A stretch of DNA of 64,000 nucleotides from Allokutzneria sp. A3M-2-11 16 (GCF_024213555.1 NZ_JANAVO010000001.1:2542001-2606000); one strand, 5' to 3'; counted from the first letter of the stretch, positions 32,990 through 42,679 are shown. Numbers and translations: made by a program. The notes: generated from the letters alone by a model not told the origin.

Positions 32990-34624
32990 GTGTCCGTTCT
33001 GGTAGCGCGCGGAATTTCGCTGTCATTCGGCCCAAGAACGGTTCTCGCGGAGGTAGACCTCGATGTCGCTGCTGGTGATCGAGTAGGGCTCATCGCCCCG
33101 AACGGAGTCGGCAAGTCCACGCTGCTGCGTGTGCTGGCCGGGGAACTCCCGCATGACGAAGGCACCGTCCGCGTGCATCCGCCCAGTGCGACTGTCGCGT
33201 ACTTGACGCAGGAAACCGATCTGCGCCAAGGGGAATCGTTGCGCGACCACCTCGCGCGCCGTACCGGCGTCGGTCATGCCGAGCGCGAGTTGCAGCGCAC
33301 TGCGGAGCTGTTGGCGGAGGACCCTTCGGGGACCGAGTACGCGGACGCGTTCGACCACTGGACGGCTGTGGGTGCTGCCGACTTCGACGAGCGGGCCGAT
33401 GCGGTGTGCCAGCGCCTCGGGCTGTCCGCTGATCTGCTGGACGGGCGTGGCGCGGACGAGCTCTCCGGTGGGCAGGCCGCGCGCCTGCGGCTGGCGTCGG
33501 TGCTGCTGGTGCGCGCGGACGCGGTGCTGCTGGACGAGCCCACCAATGACTTGGACACCAACGGGTTGGAGCTGCTCGAACAACACGTGGTCGGCAGCCG
33601 GGCGGCGATCGTCCTGGTCAGCCACGACCGCGAGTTCCTCGCCCGCACGGTGACCGCGATCGCCGAGCTGGACGAGTTCACCCACCGCCTGACGGTCTTC
33701 GGTGGCGGGTGGGAGTCCTATGTGGACGAACGACTGAACTCGGAGCGGCACGCGCGGGAGGCGTTCGAGCAGTACTCGGCCAAGCGCGACAACCTGGTCC
33801 AGCGCTCCCGCCGGGCGAAGGAGTGGTCCAGGACTGGCATCAAACGCGCGACGAGCGCGAAGGCGATGAACGACGAGCCGGACCGCAACGTCAGGGCGGG
33901 CAAGAAGCAGGGCGCGCAGAACGTCGCAGCCAAGGCGACCCTGGCGGAGCGCCAGCTGGACCGGTTGGACGAGGTGGACGAGCCGCGCGAGGCGTGGGAG
34001 CTGCGGTTGACCCTGCCGTCCGCCGGGCGGGGGAGCGACGTCGTGTTCACGCTGAGGCAAGCGGTTATGCGGCGCGGTGACATCACCCTCGGACCGGTTG
34101 ACCTGACCATCGGGGCCGGGGAGCGCTGGCGCGTCGTCGGCCCCAACGGCTCCGGCAAGTCCACGCTGATCGCGGCGCTGCTCGGCCGCCTCCCGCTGGT
34201 CTCGGGTGCGCGCAGCGCCGGGGCGAACGTGGTGGTCGGTGAGGTGGACCAGCTCCGCGCGGCCTTCGCGACGGATGAGCCCACGTTGGCCGTGGTCGCA
34301 TCGGCGGCCGGTCTGTCCACAGTGGACGCGCGGACGCTGCTGGCGAAGTTCCGGGTTGGGGCGGATGCCGTACTCCGTCCGGCCCGCACACTGTCGCCGG
34401 GAGAACGTACCCGTGCGGGCCTTGCGGTCCTTCAAGCGCGGGGGACCACGTGCCTGGTGCTCGACGAGCCCACCAACCACCTGGACCTGCCCGCGATCGA
34501 GCAACTGGAACAGGCGCTCGCGGACTACCCGGGAGCGCTGGTCCTGGTGACCCACGACCGCAGGCTGGCCACCAGGATCAGCACCGACCACACCCTCGAC
34601 GTCACCGACCTGCGGGCCGGCTAG
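32990..34624 (+). CDS. ABC-F subfamily ATPase (ribosome-associated or antibiotic-resistance type)
   Basis: A 544-residue cytosolic protein with two ABC domains and no membrane segment. Domain 1: Walker A PNGVGKST (about residue 36), signature LSGGQAARL, Walker B AVLLDEPTNDLD. The linker between domains (SAKRDNLVQRSRRAKEWSRT) is charged and helical, as in ABC-F. Domain 2: GPNGSGKST near 383, LSPGERTRAGLAV, LVLDEPTNHLD. ABC-F proteins bind the ribosomal E site, either as translation factors or to displace antibiotics. The start is uncertain (GTG 32990 or 32981). Its stop overlaps the convergent neighbour by 4 bp. Confidence 0.87.
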   Translation: MSVLVARGISLSFGPRTVLAEVDLDVAAGDRVGLIAPNGVGKSTLLRVLAGELPHDEGTVRVHPPSATVAYLTQETDLRQGESLRDHLARRTGVGHAERELQRTAELLAEDPSGTEYADAFDHWTAVGAADFDERADAVCQRLGLSADLLDGRGADELSGGQAARLRLASVLLVRADAVLLDEPTNDLDTNGLELLEQHVVGSRAAIVLVSHDREFLARTVTAIAELDEFTHRLTVFGGGWESYVDERLNSERHAREAFEQYSAKRDNLVQRSRRAKEWSRTGIKRATSAKAMNDEPDRNVRAGKKQGAQNVAAKATLAERQLDRLDEVDEPREAWELRLTLPSAGRGSDVVFTLRQAVMRRGDITLGPVDLTIGAGERWRVVGPNGSGKSTLIAALLGRLPLVSGARSAGANVVVGEVDQLRAAFATDEPTLAVVASAAGLSTVDARTLLAKFRVGADAVLRPARTLSPGERTRAGLAVLQARGTTCLVLDEPTNHLDLPAIEQLEQALADYPGALVLVTHDRRLATRISTDHTLDVTDLRAG

Positions 34625-36120
34625 CCGCCCGGTGCCCAGGTGTGCACGGGTTCGCCCGCGTGCATCAGCTCGATGTAGCGCTGGAGCATGCCGGTGATCG
34701 CCGCGTCCCGGTCCAGGCCGCGTTCCTCAAGCTGCGCAACGGTTTCCCGCTGCCAGGAAGCCCCGGTCCGGCGGGTCACGCAGCGCTGTTCGATGATGCC
34801 GAGGTAGCGCTCGCGGGCCTCGTCGGAGACTCCGCAGGCACGCAGGCCCTCGTGCGCCATCGGGAGTAACCGCCGCAGCACCAGCTCGTCCGGCGGGATC
34901 CAGCCGATGCCGGGCCAGTACAGCTGCGCCTGCATCGCGTGCCGGGCACCGGTGTAGAAGTTCTCCTCGGCCGCTTGGAAGGACATCTGGCTCCAGATCG
35001 GCCTTTCCTGCTCGCACAGCGCCCGCTGCGCGCCGTAGAAGAACGCGGCGTTCGCCAGCACGTCGACCACGGTGGGCCCGGCGGGCAGCACGCGGTTCTC
35101 CACGCGCAGGTGCGGAACGCCGTCGACGATGTCGTAGACGGGGCGGTTCCACCGCCAGATGGTGCCGTTGTGCAGGCGCAGCTCGCCGAGCTGCGGGGCG
35201 CGGCCCGCCTCGATCGCCGCGAGCGGGTCCTCGTCCTCGGTTTCCGGGAGCAGGGCTGGGAAGTAGCGCGCGTTCTCCTCGAACAGGTCGAATATCGAGG
35301 TGATCCACCGCTCGCCGAACCACACCCTCGGCCGGACGCCCTGGTTCTTCAGCTCCTGCGGCCGGGTGTCGGTGGCCTGCTCGAACATGGGGATGCGGGT
35401 TTCCTGCCACAGCGCCTTGCCGAGCAGGAACGGGGAGTTCGCGGCGAGCGCGACCTGCACGCCCGCCAGGCACTGGGCCGCGTTCCAGTGCGCGGCGAAG
35501 TCGTCCGGGTCCACCTGCAGGTGCAGCTGCACCGAGGTGCAGGAGGACTCCGGCAGGATCGAGTCGGCGTAGCTGCGCAGGCGCTCACCCGGGCGGCCGG
35601 GCATCGGCACGCCCTCCATGTCCAGCAGCATGTCCTCGCCGCGCTCGTTGAGGATCTGCTTGTTCAGCACGCCGTAGCGGGGGTTGCTGGAGAGGAACCG
35701 CCGGTCGAAGTGCTCGGCGCGCAGGGTCGGCAGCATGCCGACCATCACCATCCTGGCGCCCGCGTCATGGGCCTTGCTGTCCGCGCTGTCCAGGACGGCG
35801 CGCAGCTCGTTCTCCAGTTCCAGCGCCTCGTCCCCGGCGAGGGGGCGCGGCGGGACGTTGATCTCGAGGTTGTACTGGCCGAGTTCGGTCGTGAAGAGCG
35901 GATCGGAGATCTTTTCCAGCACCACCGCGTTCAGCATGGCCGGATTGAGCGCCTGGTCCACCAGGTTCAGCTCGATCTCCAGGCCCATCTGCTGGCGGGG
36001 GAAGGAGAAGTGGTTCTCGGCGAGCATCCGGGCGAGGGCGTCCAGGCAACGCTGGACCTTCTCCCGGTAACGCTGCCGGTCCTCCCTGCTGAACGTCCGT
36101 TCCGACACGTCCCTACCCAT
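34621..36120 (-). CDS. Glutamate-cysteine ligase family protein
   Basis: A 499-residue protein of the GCS2-like ATP-grasp-related superfamily. The N-terminal region FPRQQMGLEIELNLVDQALN holds the substrate and metal-binding glutamates, followed by TTELGQYNLEINVPPRPL and, near the middle, SSCTSVQLHLQVDPDDF, all typical. Actinobacterial members of about 500 residues have no assigned substrate; since these organisms make mycothiol, glutathione synthesis is not implied. ATG 36120 has GGGAGGG upstream. It is divergent from the SpoU methylase; a palindrome lies in the shared promoter region. Confidence 0.85.
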   Translation of the reverse strand: MGRDVSERTFSREDRQRYREKVQRCLDALARMLAENHFSFPRQQMGLEIELNLVDQALNPAMLNAVVLEKISDPLFTTELGQYNLEINVPPRPLAGDEALELENELRAVLDSADSKAHDAGARMVMVGMLPTLRAEHFDRRFLSSNPRYGVLNKQILNERGEDMLLDMEGVPMPGRPGERLRSYADSILPESSCTSVQLHLQVDPDDFAAHWNAAQCLAGVQVALAANSPFLLGKALWQETRIPMFEQATDTRPQELKNQGVRPRVWFGERWITSIFDLFEENARYFPALLPETEDEDPLAAIEAGRAPQLGELRLHNGTIWRWNRPVYDIVDGVPHLRVENRVLPAGPTVVDVLANAAFFYGAQRALCEQERPIWSQMSFQAAEENFYTGARHAMQAQLYWPGIGWIPPDELVLRRLLPMAHEGLRACGVSDEARERYLGIIEQRCVTRRTGASWQRETVAQLEERGLDRDAAITGMLQRYIELMHAGEPVHTWAPGG

Positions 36121-36246
36121 GCCGCCCTCCCGTGCGGTCGGCTGGTTTCCGAGGGGCACACCAGCGGCAAAGCGAACGACCACCGTCGCATAGCGGTTCC
36201 CCCGCCACCAGCGGCCAAACCGGTGCTCTCTGTCACATCGACATGA

Positions 36247-36263
36247 CGCTTTGTGACAAAGCG
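36247..36263. promoter_or_regulatory. Palindrome in divergent promoter region
   Basis: CGCTTTGT-G-ACAAAGCG is a perfect 8-bp inverted repeat between the starts of the glutamate-cysteine ligase family gene (36120) and the SpoU methylase gene (36331). It could be an operator; the binding protein is unknown. Confidence 0.4.
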
Positions 36264-36330
36264 CTGGTCAAGGAAGTGCAAAGCGCAGATTGTTACTGGA
36301 CGGTGTAGTCCAGGATCTGGGAACGGCAGA

Positions 36331-37173
36331 ATGTCGCAGGTGGCGAACGTGATCACCATCGAGGACCCGGCCGACCCCAGGCTGGCGGACTTCCGCGACC
36401 TGTCCACGGCCGACCGCAGGCCCGACCGCCCCGGCGGCCGCGGGCTGGTGCTCGCCGAGGGCGTCGTGGTGGTGGAGCGGCTGCTCGGCTCCCCCTTCCC
36501 GGTCCGGGCGCTGCTCGGCGTCGCCCGCCGGATCGAGGCGCTGGCCGATCGGCTGGAGCCGCTGGACGTGCCCGCCTACGTGGCCACCGCCGAGGTCATG
36601 GCGGAGGTGGTCGGCTTCCACCTCAACCGCGGCGTGCTGGCCAGCGCAGACCGCGCGGTCCAGCCGCCCGTCGCCGACCTCCTCGCCCGCTCCCGCAGGC
36701 TCGCCGTGCTGGAGGGCGTCGGCGACCACGAGAACCTGGGATCGCTGTTCCGCAACGCCGCCGCGCTCGGCCTGGACGGGCTGCTGCTCGGCCCGGGGTG
36801 CTCCGATCCGCTCTACCGGCGCAGTGTCCGCGTGTCCATGGGGCACGTCCTCCGCGTCCCGTTCGCCACCGTCGAGGATCTGCCCGCAGGGCTGGACCTG
36901 TTGCGGGAAAACGGTTTCAAGGTCGCCGCGCTCACCCCTCGGTCCGATGCGGTCCCGCTCGCCGCCGCGGGGCTGCACACCGGGAAGACCGCGCTGCTGC
37001 TGGGTTCGGAGGGGCCGGGGCTGACCGAGGAGGCCATCGCCGCCGCCGACCTCGCCGTCCGCATTCCGATGTTCGGCGGGGTCGACTCGCTCAACGTCGC
37101 CACGGCGGCCGCGATCGCCTTCTACGCGGTGGGAATCCAAGACACGTCAGGGGAAACTGACCCGTCAGCCTGA
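36331..37173 (+). CDS. SpoU/TrmH-family RNA 2'-O-methyltransferase
   Basis: A 280-residue SPOUT methyltransferase with an N-terminal substrate-binding domain (about 1-110) and the knotted catalytic domain. Motif 1 is VGDHENLGSLFRNAAALG with catalytic N and R, motif 2 LLLGSEGPGL, motif 3 IPMFGGVDSLNVATAAAIAF. It methylates ribose 2'-OH of rRNA or tRNA using SAM; the target nucleotide is not deducible. From memory it corresponds to Rv0881. ATG 36331 has GGGAA upstream. Confidence 0.9.
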   Translation: MSQVANVITIEDPADPRLADFRDLSTADRRPDRPGGRGLVLAEGVVVVERLLGSPFPVRALLGVARRIEALADRLEPLDVPAYVATAEVMAEVVGFHLNRGVLASADRAVQPPVADLLARSRRLAVLEGVGDHENLGSLFRNAAALGLDGLLLGPGCSDPLYRRSVRVSMGHVLRVPFATVEDLPAGLDLLRENGFKVAALTPRSDAVPLAAAGLHTGKTALLLGSEGPGLTEEAIAAADLAVRIPMFGGVDSLNVATAAAIAFYAVGIQDTSGETDPSA

Positions 37174-37231
37174 ACGGTGAAAAGGTCCCGGAACCTAGGT
37201 GATCACCCGAAAGGCCCTAAGATCCTTTGCC

Positions 37232-37825
37232 GTGGAGCTGCGCGCGCGCGAGGGACGGGCGGTCCTCGTCCGGTCCGGCGAGGGGCGCGCACTCGATCCT
37301 GCCGACCTCGCGCTGCCCGCCGCCCTCGTCGCCGCGCTGCACGAGTGGGCGGGCGTCGCGCGCCAGGTTTCCCTGCCGCCGCACGGAAACCACGGCCCAG
37401 CACTGGAGTTGATCACCCACCGGGGCCGCCTGCTCGCCGGGCGGGTGGCGGCGCTGCTGGGCATCCCGGTCCGCTACCGCGACCCGATCAGCGGCCGCAC
37501 CGAGCTCGTCGAGGTGCCCAGGACGCGGCTCGCGATCCCGCCGCCCCCGGTGCCGATCGGTGAACCGACCCCGTGGGCGACGGGCCTGACCGTGAGCCTG
37601 TTCGTCGCCGTGCTGGTGCTGTGCGTGATCATCGCCCTGTCCAGCGGCCTCGCCGACGCGAGCCCGTGGTTCGCCCTCGGCGCGAACGCGCTGATCGCCG
37701 CGGGCCTGGCCCCCTCGCTCTGGCTGTCGAGGTCGGTCCCGGTCTGGCGCTGGGTCGCGCTCGGTGCCACCGCGGGCCTGCTCGCCGCCTGGCTGTCCCT
37801 CATCCTCGCCCTGTTCCTAGGCTGA
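37232..37825 (+). CDS. DUF2537 membrane protein
   Basis: A 197-residue protein: about 115 soluble residues (VELRAREGRAVLVRSGEGRA) followed by three transmembrane segments (TGLTVSLFVAVLVLCVIIAL, WFALGANALIAAGLAPSLWL, WVALGATAGLLAAWLSLILA). This is the actinobacterial DUF2537 pattern, adjacent to the SpoU methylase as in mycobacteria. GTG 37232 is preferred: a TAAGAT box ends 8 nt before it. An in-frame GTG at 37199 would add 11 residues. Function unknown. Confidence 0.78.
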   Translation: MELRAREGRAVLVRSGEGRALDPADLALPAALVAALHEWAGVARQVSLPPHGNHGPALELITHRGRLLAGRVAALLGIPVRYRDPISGRTELVEVPRTRLAIPPPPVPIGEPTPWATGLTVSLFVAVLVLCVIIALSSGLADASPWFALGANALIAAGLAPSLWLSRSVPVWRWVALGATAGLLAAWLSLILALFLG

Positions 37826-37956
37826 CCGCCCACGCACCCACGTTTTTCCCGATATGTGTCCACAACGCGCCTAGGCCACGTCCTGCCCGCGGCCCCCAAC
37901 CACCGCGATACCCCCCCGCACTCACCCCCCGCCACATCACCCGCGCAGCCCAAAAT

Positions 37957-38018
37957 CCCGTTTCGTACTCAAAACGGGTTTTTGGAGCGCTCTTTTCCCG
38001 TTATGAGTACGAAACGGG
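37957..38018. repeat. Inverted-repeat element, family 2, copy 1
   Basis: Two 22-bp arms (37957-37978 and 37997-38018), both beginning CCCGTT and ending AACGGG, are reverse complements with one mismatch. The 18-bp centre holds the palindrome GAGCGCTC followed by TTTT. An almost identical element is at 60585-60647. It lies in the 298-bp gap between convergent genes; TCTCTAG follows the right arm in both copies. I see no gene in the rest of the gap (37826-38123). Confidence 0.85.
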
Positions 38019-38123
38019 GTTCTCTAGACGGCGCCCGCCATGGTTGGGGTGGAAGGGCGGGTGGAGTGCATGGGCTGAGTTTACTCGGTGTGCGGAGTGC
38101 GGGCGGGACTTGGAGGATGTGGG

Positions 38124-39896
38124 CTAGGCCAGAGAGGCCGTCCACGCGGAGTGGAGTGAGGCGAACTCGCCGCCGCTGCCGAGCAGTTCCTCCGGCGAGC
38201 CGTCCTCGGTGATCTCACCGCGTTCCATCACCAGCACGCGGTCGGCGATCAGCACCGTGGACAACCGGTGGGCGATGATCACCGCGGTGCGGTCGCGGAG
38301 CACGGTCTCCAGTGCCCGCTGCACGGCCCGTTCGGTCGGAATGTCCAAACTGGACGTTGCTTCGTCGAGGATGAGCACCGCCGGGTCCGCCAGGAACGCC
38401 CTGGCGAACGCGACGAGCTGGCGCTGCCCGGCGGACAGGCGGCTCCCGTGCTTGTTCACGTCGGTGTCGTAGCCGTTGGGCAGCGCCGAGATGAACCCGT
38501 GCGCCCCCACCGCCCGCGCGGCCTCCTCGATCTCCGAGCGGTCCGCGGAGGGTTTGCCGAGCGCGATGTTCTCCGCGACGGAACCGGTGAACAGGAACGA
38601 CTCCTGGGTCACCATCACCACCGCGCGGCGCAGGTCGTCCTCGCTGAGATCGCGGAGGTCGACGCCGTCGAGCGAGACCACGCCCTCGGCCGGGTCGTAG
38701 AACCTGGCGAACAGCTTGACCATCGAGGACTTTCCCGCCCCCGTCGCGCCGACCACCGCGAGCGTCTGGCCCGCCGGCACGTGCAGGTCCATCCCGGACA
38801 GCACCACCGGCGTCTCCTCGGAGTACCGGAAGGACACCGACGACATCCGCAGCTCACCGCGCGCGGAGGGCAGCGGCGTCGGCCGGGCGGGCTCGGGAAC
38901 GCTGGGTTCCTGGGCCAGCACACCGGAGATCTTCTCCAGCGCCGCGTTGGCCGACGCGTAGGTGTTGAGGAAGTTGCCGAGCTGTTCGAGCGGGTCGTAG
39001 AACAGGCGCACGTAGATCAGGAACGCCGCGAGCACGCCGACCGCGATCTCGTCGGCCGACACCAACCACGCGCCGACCGCCAGCACGACCACGAAGGACA
39101 GCGAGCCGACCAGGCGCAGCACCACCAGGTACCAGCCCAGCACCCAGGTGGCCCGGTTCTGCGCGAGGCGGTAGCCGTCGTTGTGCCCGTCGAGGACCTT
39201 CGAGTTCGCCTCCTCGCGCCGGTACGCCTGCACCGCGCGGATGCCCGTCATCGTCTCGGTGAAGTGCGTGATCACCTTGGCGATCTCGGTCCTGGTGCGG
39301 CGGTAGCAGCGGGCGGACTCCTTGCGGAAGACCATGGTGGCGATGAACAGCGGGACGAAGCCGGTCAGCACGATCAGCGCCAGCCGGTGGTCGAGCGAGA
39401 GCATCAGCACCGTCACGCCGATCACCGTCAGCACCGAGGAGATCAGCCCGTCGAGGCCCTCGTCGATCAGGTCGCTGAGCGTGTCGATGTCGCTGGTGGC
39501 GCGGGCGATCATCTTGCCGGAGGTGTAGGACTGGTGGAACGACAGCGACAACCGCTGCGAGTGGGTGAACAGCCTGCCGCGCAGGTCGATCAGCACGTTC
39601 TGGCCGATCCGGCCGGACGCCAGCAGGAAGCCCCACCGCAGCCCGGCGGTGAGCAGCGCGCTCGCCGCGTAGCCCGCGACGAACCACGCGATCGGCACCG
39701 GATCGCCCTTGACCGCGGCGGGAACGCCGATGTCGAGCGCGCCCGCGATCAGCAGCGGCCCCGCGAGGTGCGCGGCGTTTTCGGCCAGTACCAACACCAT
39801 CGCGAGGACGGCGGGCATTCGGTGCGGTCGGAGCAGCGAACCGAGCAGCCTTCGCGCGCGACCCGGTTCGGCCTCGATCTCCAGGGGGCGCGTCAT
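38124..39896 (-). CDS. ABC exporter half-transporter (second subunit)
   Basis: A 590-residue type IV ABC exporter: six transmembrane helices in about 1-320, then an ATPase with Walker A GATGAGKSS, signature RLSAGQRQLVAF, Walker B VLILDEATSSLD and H-loop IIAHRLSTV. It overlaps the upstream ABC gene by ATGA, so the two form a heterodimer. In the partner, the Walker B glutamate is aspartate, so this subunit would carry the catalytic site, a common asymmetric arrangement. Substrate unknown (drug or lipid export typical). Confidence 0.88.
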   Translation of the reverse strand: MTRPLEIEAEPGRARRLLGSLLRPHRMPAVLAMVLVLAENAAHLAGPLLIAGALDIGVPAAVKGDPVPIAWFVAGYAASALLTAGLRWGFLLASGRIGQNVLIDLRGRLFTHSQRLSLSFHQSYTSGKMIARATSDIDTLSDLIDEGLDGLISSVLTVIGVTVLMLSLDHRLALIVLTGFVPLFIATMVFRKESARCYRRTRTEIAKVITHFTETMTGIRAVQAYRREEANSKVLDGHNDGYRLAQNRATWVLGWYLVVLRLVGSLSFVVVLAVGAWLVSADEIAVGVLAAFLIYVRLFYDPLEQLGNFLNTYASANAALEKISGVLAQEPSVPEPARPTPLPSARGELRMSSVSFRYSEETPVVLSGMDLHVPAGQTLAVVGATGAGKSSMVKLFARFYDPAEGVVSLDGVDLRDLSEDDLRRAVVMVTQESFLFTGSVAENIALGKPSADRSEIEEAARAVGAHGFISALPNGYDTDVNKHGSRLSAGQRQLVAFARAFLADPAVLILDEATSSLDIPTERAVQRALETVLRDRTAVIIAHRLSTVLIADRVLVMERGEITEDGSPEELLGSGGEFASLHSAWTASLA

Positions 39897-41680
39897 CGCG
39901 CCGTCACCTCCAGGTCCTCCAGTTCGGAGGGTTGATCGTCCATTGTGGACAGAAGAGTGCGGTAGACCGTCGAGGACGCGAGCAGTTCGCGGTGCGTTCC
40001 CGTCGCCACGATGCGTCCCTCGTGCAGCACGGCGACCCGGTCGGCGAGCTGCACCGTGCTCGGGCGGTGCGCCACCACGAGCGCGGTGACCCCGCGCAGC
40101 ACGCTGCGCAGCGCCTGCTCGACCTCCGCCTCGGTGTGCACGTCCAGCGCCGACAGCGGATCGTCGAGCACCAGCACCGCCGGGCGGCTGATCACCGCGC
40201 GCGCCAGCGCGAGCCGCTGCCGCTGACCGCCGGACAGGGACAACCCCTGCTCACCGATGGGCGTGTCCAGGCCCTGCGGCAGCGCGTCGACGAAGTCCTC
40301 CGCGTTGGCCACCCGCAGCGCCTCGCGGACCTCGTCCTCGGTCGTGGGGCGGTGGGTGCCCATGGCCACGTTCTCCCGCACGGTGGCGGAGAACAGCACC
40401 GCCTCCTCGAAGGCCACCGCGATCCGGCCGCGCAGGTCGTGCAGCGAGAGCTCGCGGATGTCCGTGCCGTCCAACGTGATCCGCCCGGCGGAGACGTCGT
40501 AGAAGCGCGGCACCAACGCGGTCAGCGTGGTCTTCCCACAGCCGGTGGCGCCGACGAGCGCGACGGTCTCCCCCGGGTGCAGCGTGAGGTCCACTGTGGA
40601 CAGAACATCGGTTTCCGCAGCGGGGTAGCGCATCCGCACACCCTCGAAGCGGAGCTCACCGCGCAGCGGGTCCGGCAGCGGCTTGGGCTCGGCGGGATCG
40701 GTCACGATCGGTTCGGTGTCGGCGACCTCGCCGAAGCGCTCGCAGGCGGCCGCGGCCGAGTTCAGCTCGGCGAGGAACCACCCCAGCGACTCCACCGGCC
40801 AGGTGAGGAAGGTGGTGAGGGTGATCGCCGCGACCAGCGTGCCCAGCGTGATGGTGCCGTTGGCGATGCCGTGCGCGCCCGCGGCGAGCTGCGCGGCGAT
40901 GGCGAGGCCGGGCAGCACGATGATCGTCGCCCACAGGACCGCGAGCACGGAGATCTTGCGCAGCCCGGTTTCCCGCAGGTCCGCCGCCTGCCTGAGGTAG
41001 TGCCCGCGCAGGTGCTTTCCTCGGCCGAACGCCTTCAGCACGCGGATGCCCAGCACCGACTCCTCCACCGTGGTGGCGAGGTCCCCGGCCTGGTCCTGGG
41101 CGCGCCTGGCCACCACGCGGTAGCGGGTCTCGTAGAAGTAGGTGCTCACCAGCACGGGCAGCATGCACACCGTCACCACGAGGCCGAGCACGGGCGCGAG
41201 CGTGAACATGATGCCGAGGCCCACGAAGATCGTGGTCGTGTTGATCACGAGGTAGATCAGCGTGAAGGTCATGAAGCGGCGGATGGTCGCCACGTCGTCG
41301 ACCCCGCGGGAGAGCAGTTGCCCGGACTGCCAACTGTCGTGGAAGCCCAGTGGCAGGCGTTGCAGGTGCGCGTAGAGCGCCGCGCGCATGCCCGCCTCCG
41401 CCTTGTTGTTCGGCGGTGCGGAGAGCTGTCGCCGCGCGAACAGCAACGCCGCCTCGACGATGCCGAGCCCGAGCACCGCGAGCACGAGCCAGACGAGCGT
41501 GGTGACATCGCCGGTGCGCACCGGGCCGTCGATGATCTTCTGCGTCACCAGCGGGACGACCAGGCCCGCCATCATGGCGCCGAGCGCGCAGATCCCCGCC
41601 GTGATCAAGGGGAGCCGGGATGCTCGGTAGTAAGGAACCAATCGTCGTAGTTCTCTCAATGTCGATCCCCGGTTGAGCAC
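39893..41680 (-). CDS. ABC exporter half-transporter (first subunit, degenerate Walker B)
   Basis: A 595-residue ABC exporter subunit with six helices (about 20-320) and an ATPase: Walker A GATGCGKTT, signature LSLSGGQRQRLALARA, Walker B AVLVLDDPLSALD, H-loop VVAHRPSTV. The residue after the Walker B Asp is Asp, not the catalytic Glu, which is usual for the non-catalytic half of heterodimeric exporters. GTG 41680 has GAGGGGG nine bases upstream. Coupled to the following subunit by ATGA. Confidence 0.88.
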   Translation of the reverse strand: MLNRGSTLRELRRLVPYYRASRLPLITAGICALGAMMAGLVVPLVTQKIIDGPVRTGDVTTLVWLVLAVLGLGIVEAALLFARRQLSAPPNNKAEAGMRAALYAHLQRLPLGFHDSWQSGQLLSRGVDDVATIRRFMTFTLIYLVINTTTIFVGLGIMFTLAPVLGLVVTVCMLPVLVSTYFYETRYRVVARRAQDQAGDLATTVEESVLGIRVLKAFGRGKHLRGHYLRQAADLRETGLRKISVLAVLWATIIVLPGLAIAAQLAAGAHGIANGTITLGTLVAAITLTTFLTWPVESLGWFLAELNSAAAACERFGEVADTEPIVTDPAEPKPLPDPLRGELRFEGVRMRYPAAETDVLSTVDLTLHPGETVALVGATGCGKTTLTALVPRFYDVSAGRITLDGTDIRELSLHDLRGRIAVAFEEAVLFSATVRENVAMGTHRPTTEDEVREALRVANAEDFVDALPQGLDTPIGEQGLSLSGGQRQRLALARAVISRPAVLVLDDPLSALDVHTEAEVEQALRSVLRGVTALVVAHRPSTVQLADRVAVLHEGRIVATGTHRELLASSTVYRTLLSTMDDQPSELEDLEVTAR

Positions 41681-41824
41681 CGGAACGTCCCCCTCACGTC
41701 CGCAACGAACTCGCGACGCTACGACCCCCGGGGGCGTGCGGTCATCTGGTTTTCCCGGTGTCCGCACAAATGATTTGCGCAGTCAAGACGTGTCTGCATC
41801 GCTCGAACGGAGCATGATCAGGGC

Positions 41825-42157
41825 GTGACGCGCGCATATTCGAGCCGTTTTCCGCGCACCACGCCGACGATGGCTTTTCCCGCCGGACGGCTGCTCGCCG
41901 TGGTCAGCGGGCAGATCTACCTGCTCGCTTCGGACGGATGGGATCCGCTCGCCATCCCGCGGCCGCATTCCGCCCGCCCGCTCGGACGAGCGGAGGCGGA
42001 AGCGCTCTGCCGACAACTCGGTCATCCGATCGAGGCACTCGATAGCGTTGGCGGAAGCCGACTACTAGAAGCAGGTACATCTACGCAATACGTACGCGGG
42101 GCCTGGAGAAGTAGACCTCCAGTCGGAGGCGCGAACGCCCACCGTGCGGTGAACTAG
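41825..42157 (+). CDS. Small hypothetical protein
   Basis: A 110-residue frame. The middle (MAFPAGRLLAVVSGQIYLLA, then DGWDPLAIPRPHSARPLGRA) has good coding character; the last 35 codons have lower GC at third positions and overlap the promoter region of the next gene, so the C-terminus is uncertain. A CATGAT box ends 6 nt before GTG 41825, in line with other leaderless genes here. No family recognised. It is divergent from the ABC exporter. Confidence 0.5.
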   Translation: MTRAYSSRFPRTTPTMAFPAGRLLAVVSGQIYLLASDGWDPLAIPRPHSARPLGRAEAEALCRQLGHPIEALDSVGGSRLLEAGTSTQYVRGAWRSRPPVGGANAHRAVN

Positions 42158-42186
42158 TGGTGACGTTTCCATAACGACGCCAGAAG

Positions 42187-42651
42187 GTGAGTGAGTCGGT
42201 GTTCGCACAACGAACCATGCCGGTGTTGTTGCCGCCGATCCCGGCGGACCGAGAGCTGTGGTCCACCCTCACAGCCTTGTTCGGGCAGATCGAGGCGGCG
42301 CTGGAACGGGCGCTGCAGCGCGGGTACGGCCTGAGCCTGTCGGAGTACCGCGCCGTGTGCGCCCTCTCCGAGAGCGACCAGGGCTACCTGCGCATGCAGG
42401 ACCTCGCCGACGCAGTCGGGCTGAACCAGAGCTCGATCAGCCGCCTGGTGGCCCGGCTGGAACGGGCCGGACTGACCAGCCGCAGGCTCTGCGAGACCGA
42501 CCGCAGGGGCGTGTGCACCGAGGTCACCGAGCGCGGCCGGTCGGTCTGCGAACGGGCCGTGCTCACCTACGAGGTCGTGTTGACCGCGGAACTGGACCGG
42601 GCCGCGGCCGAACCACGCTTCGCCTCCATGGTCGACCGCATCCGCGCCTGA
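42187..42651 (+). CDS. MarR-family regulator
   Basis: A 154-residue MarR protein with GYGLSLSEYRAVCALSES, recognition helix LNQSSISRLVARLERAGLT and wing ETDRRGVCTEVTERG. In mycobacteria a MarR gene (Rv0880, from memory) lies at the equivalent position near the SpoU methylase and sepH. The exact start is uncertain: GTG 42187, GTG 42199 and ATG 42217 are in frame; AGAAGG at 42182 fits the second best. It is followed by a hairpin terminator. Confidence 0.82.
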   Translation: MSESVFAQRTMPVLLPPIPADRELWSTLTALFGQIEAALERALQRGYGLSLSEYRAVCALSESDQGYLRMQDLADAVGLNQSSISRLVARLERAGLTSRRLCETDRRGVCTEVTERGRSVCERAVLTYEVVLTAELDRAAAEPRFASMVDRIRA

Positions 42652-42679
42652 GAGACCCTTTCCGGACAAGCGGACAACG

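Noticed and set aside
41783-42025. Minus-strand 80-codon frame opposite the small ORF at 41825
   Set aside because: The plus-strand frame has the better third-position GC pattern and a leaderless promoter; the minus frame has no ribosome site.
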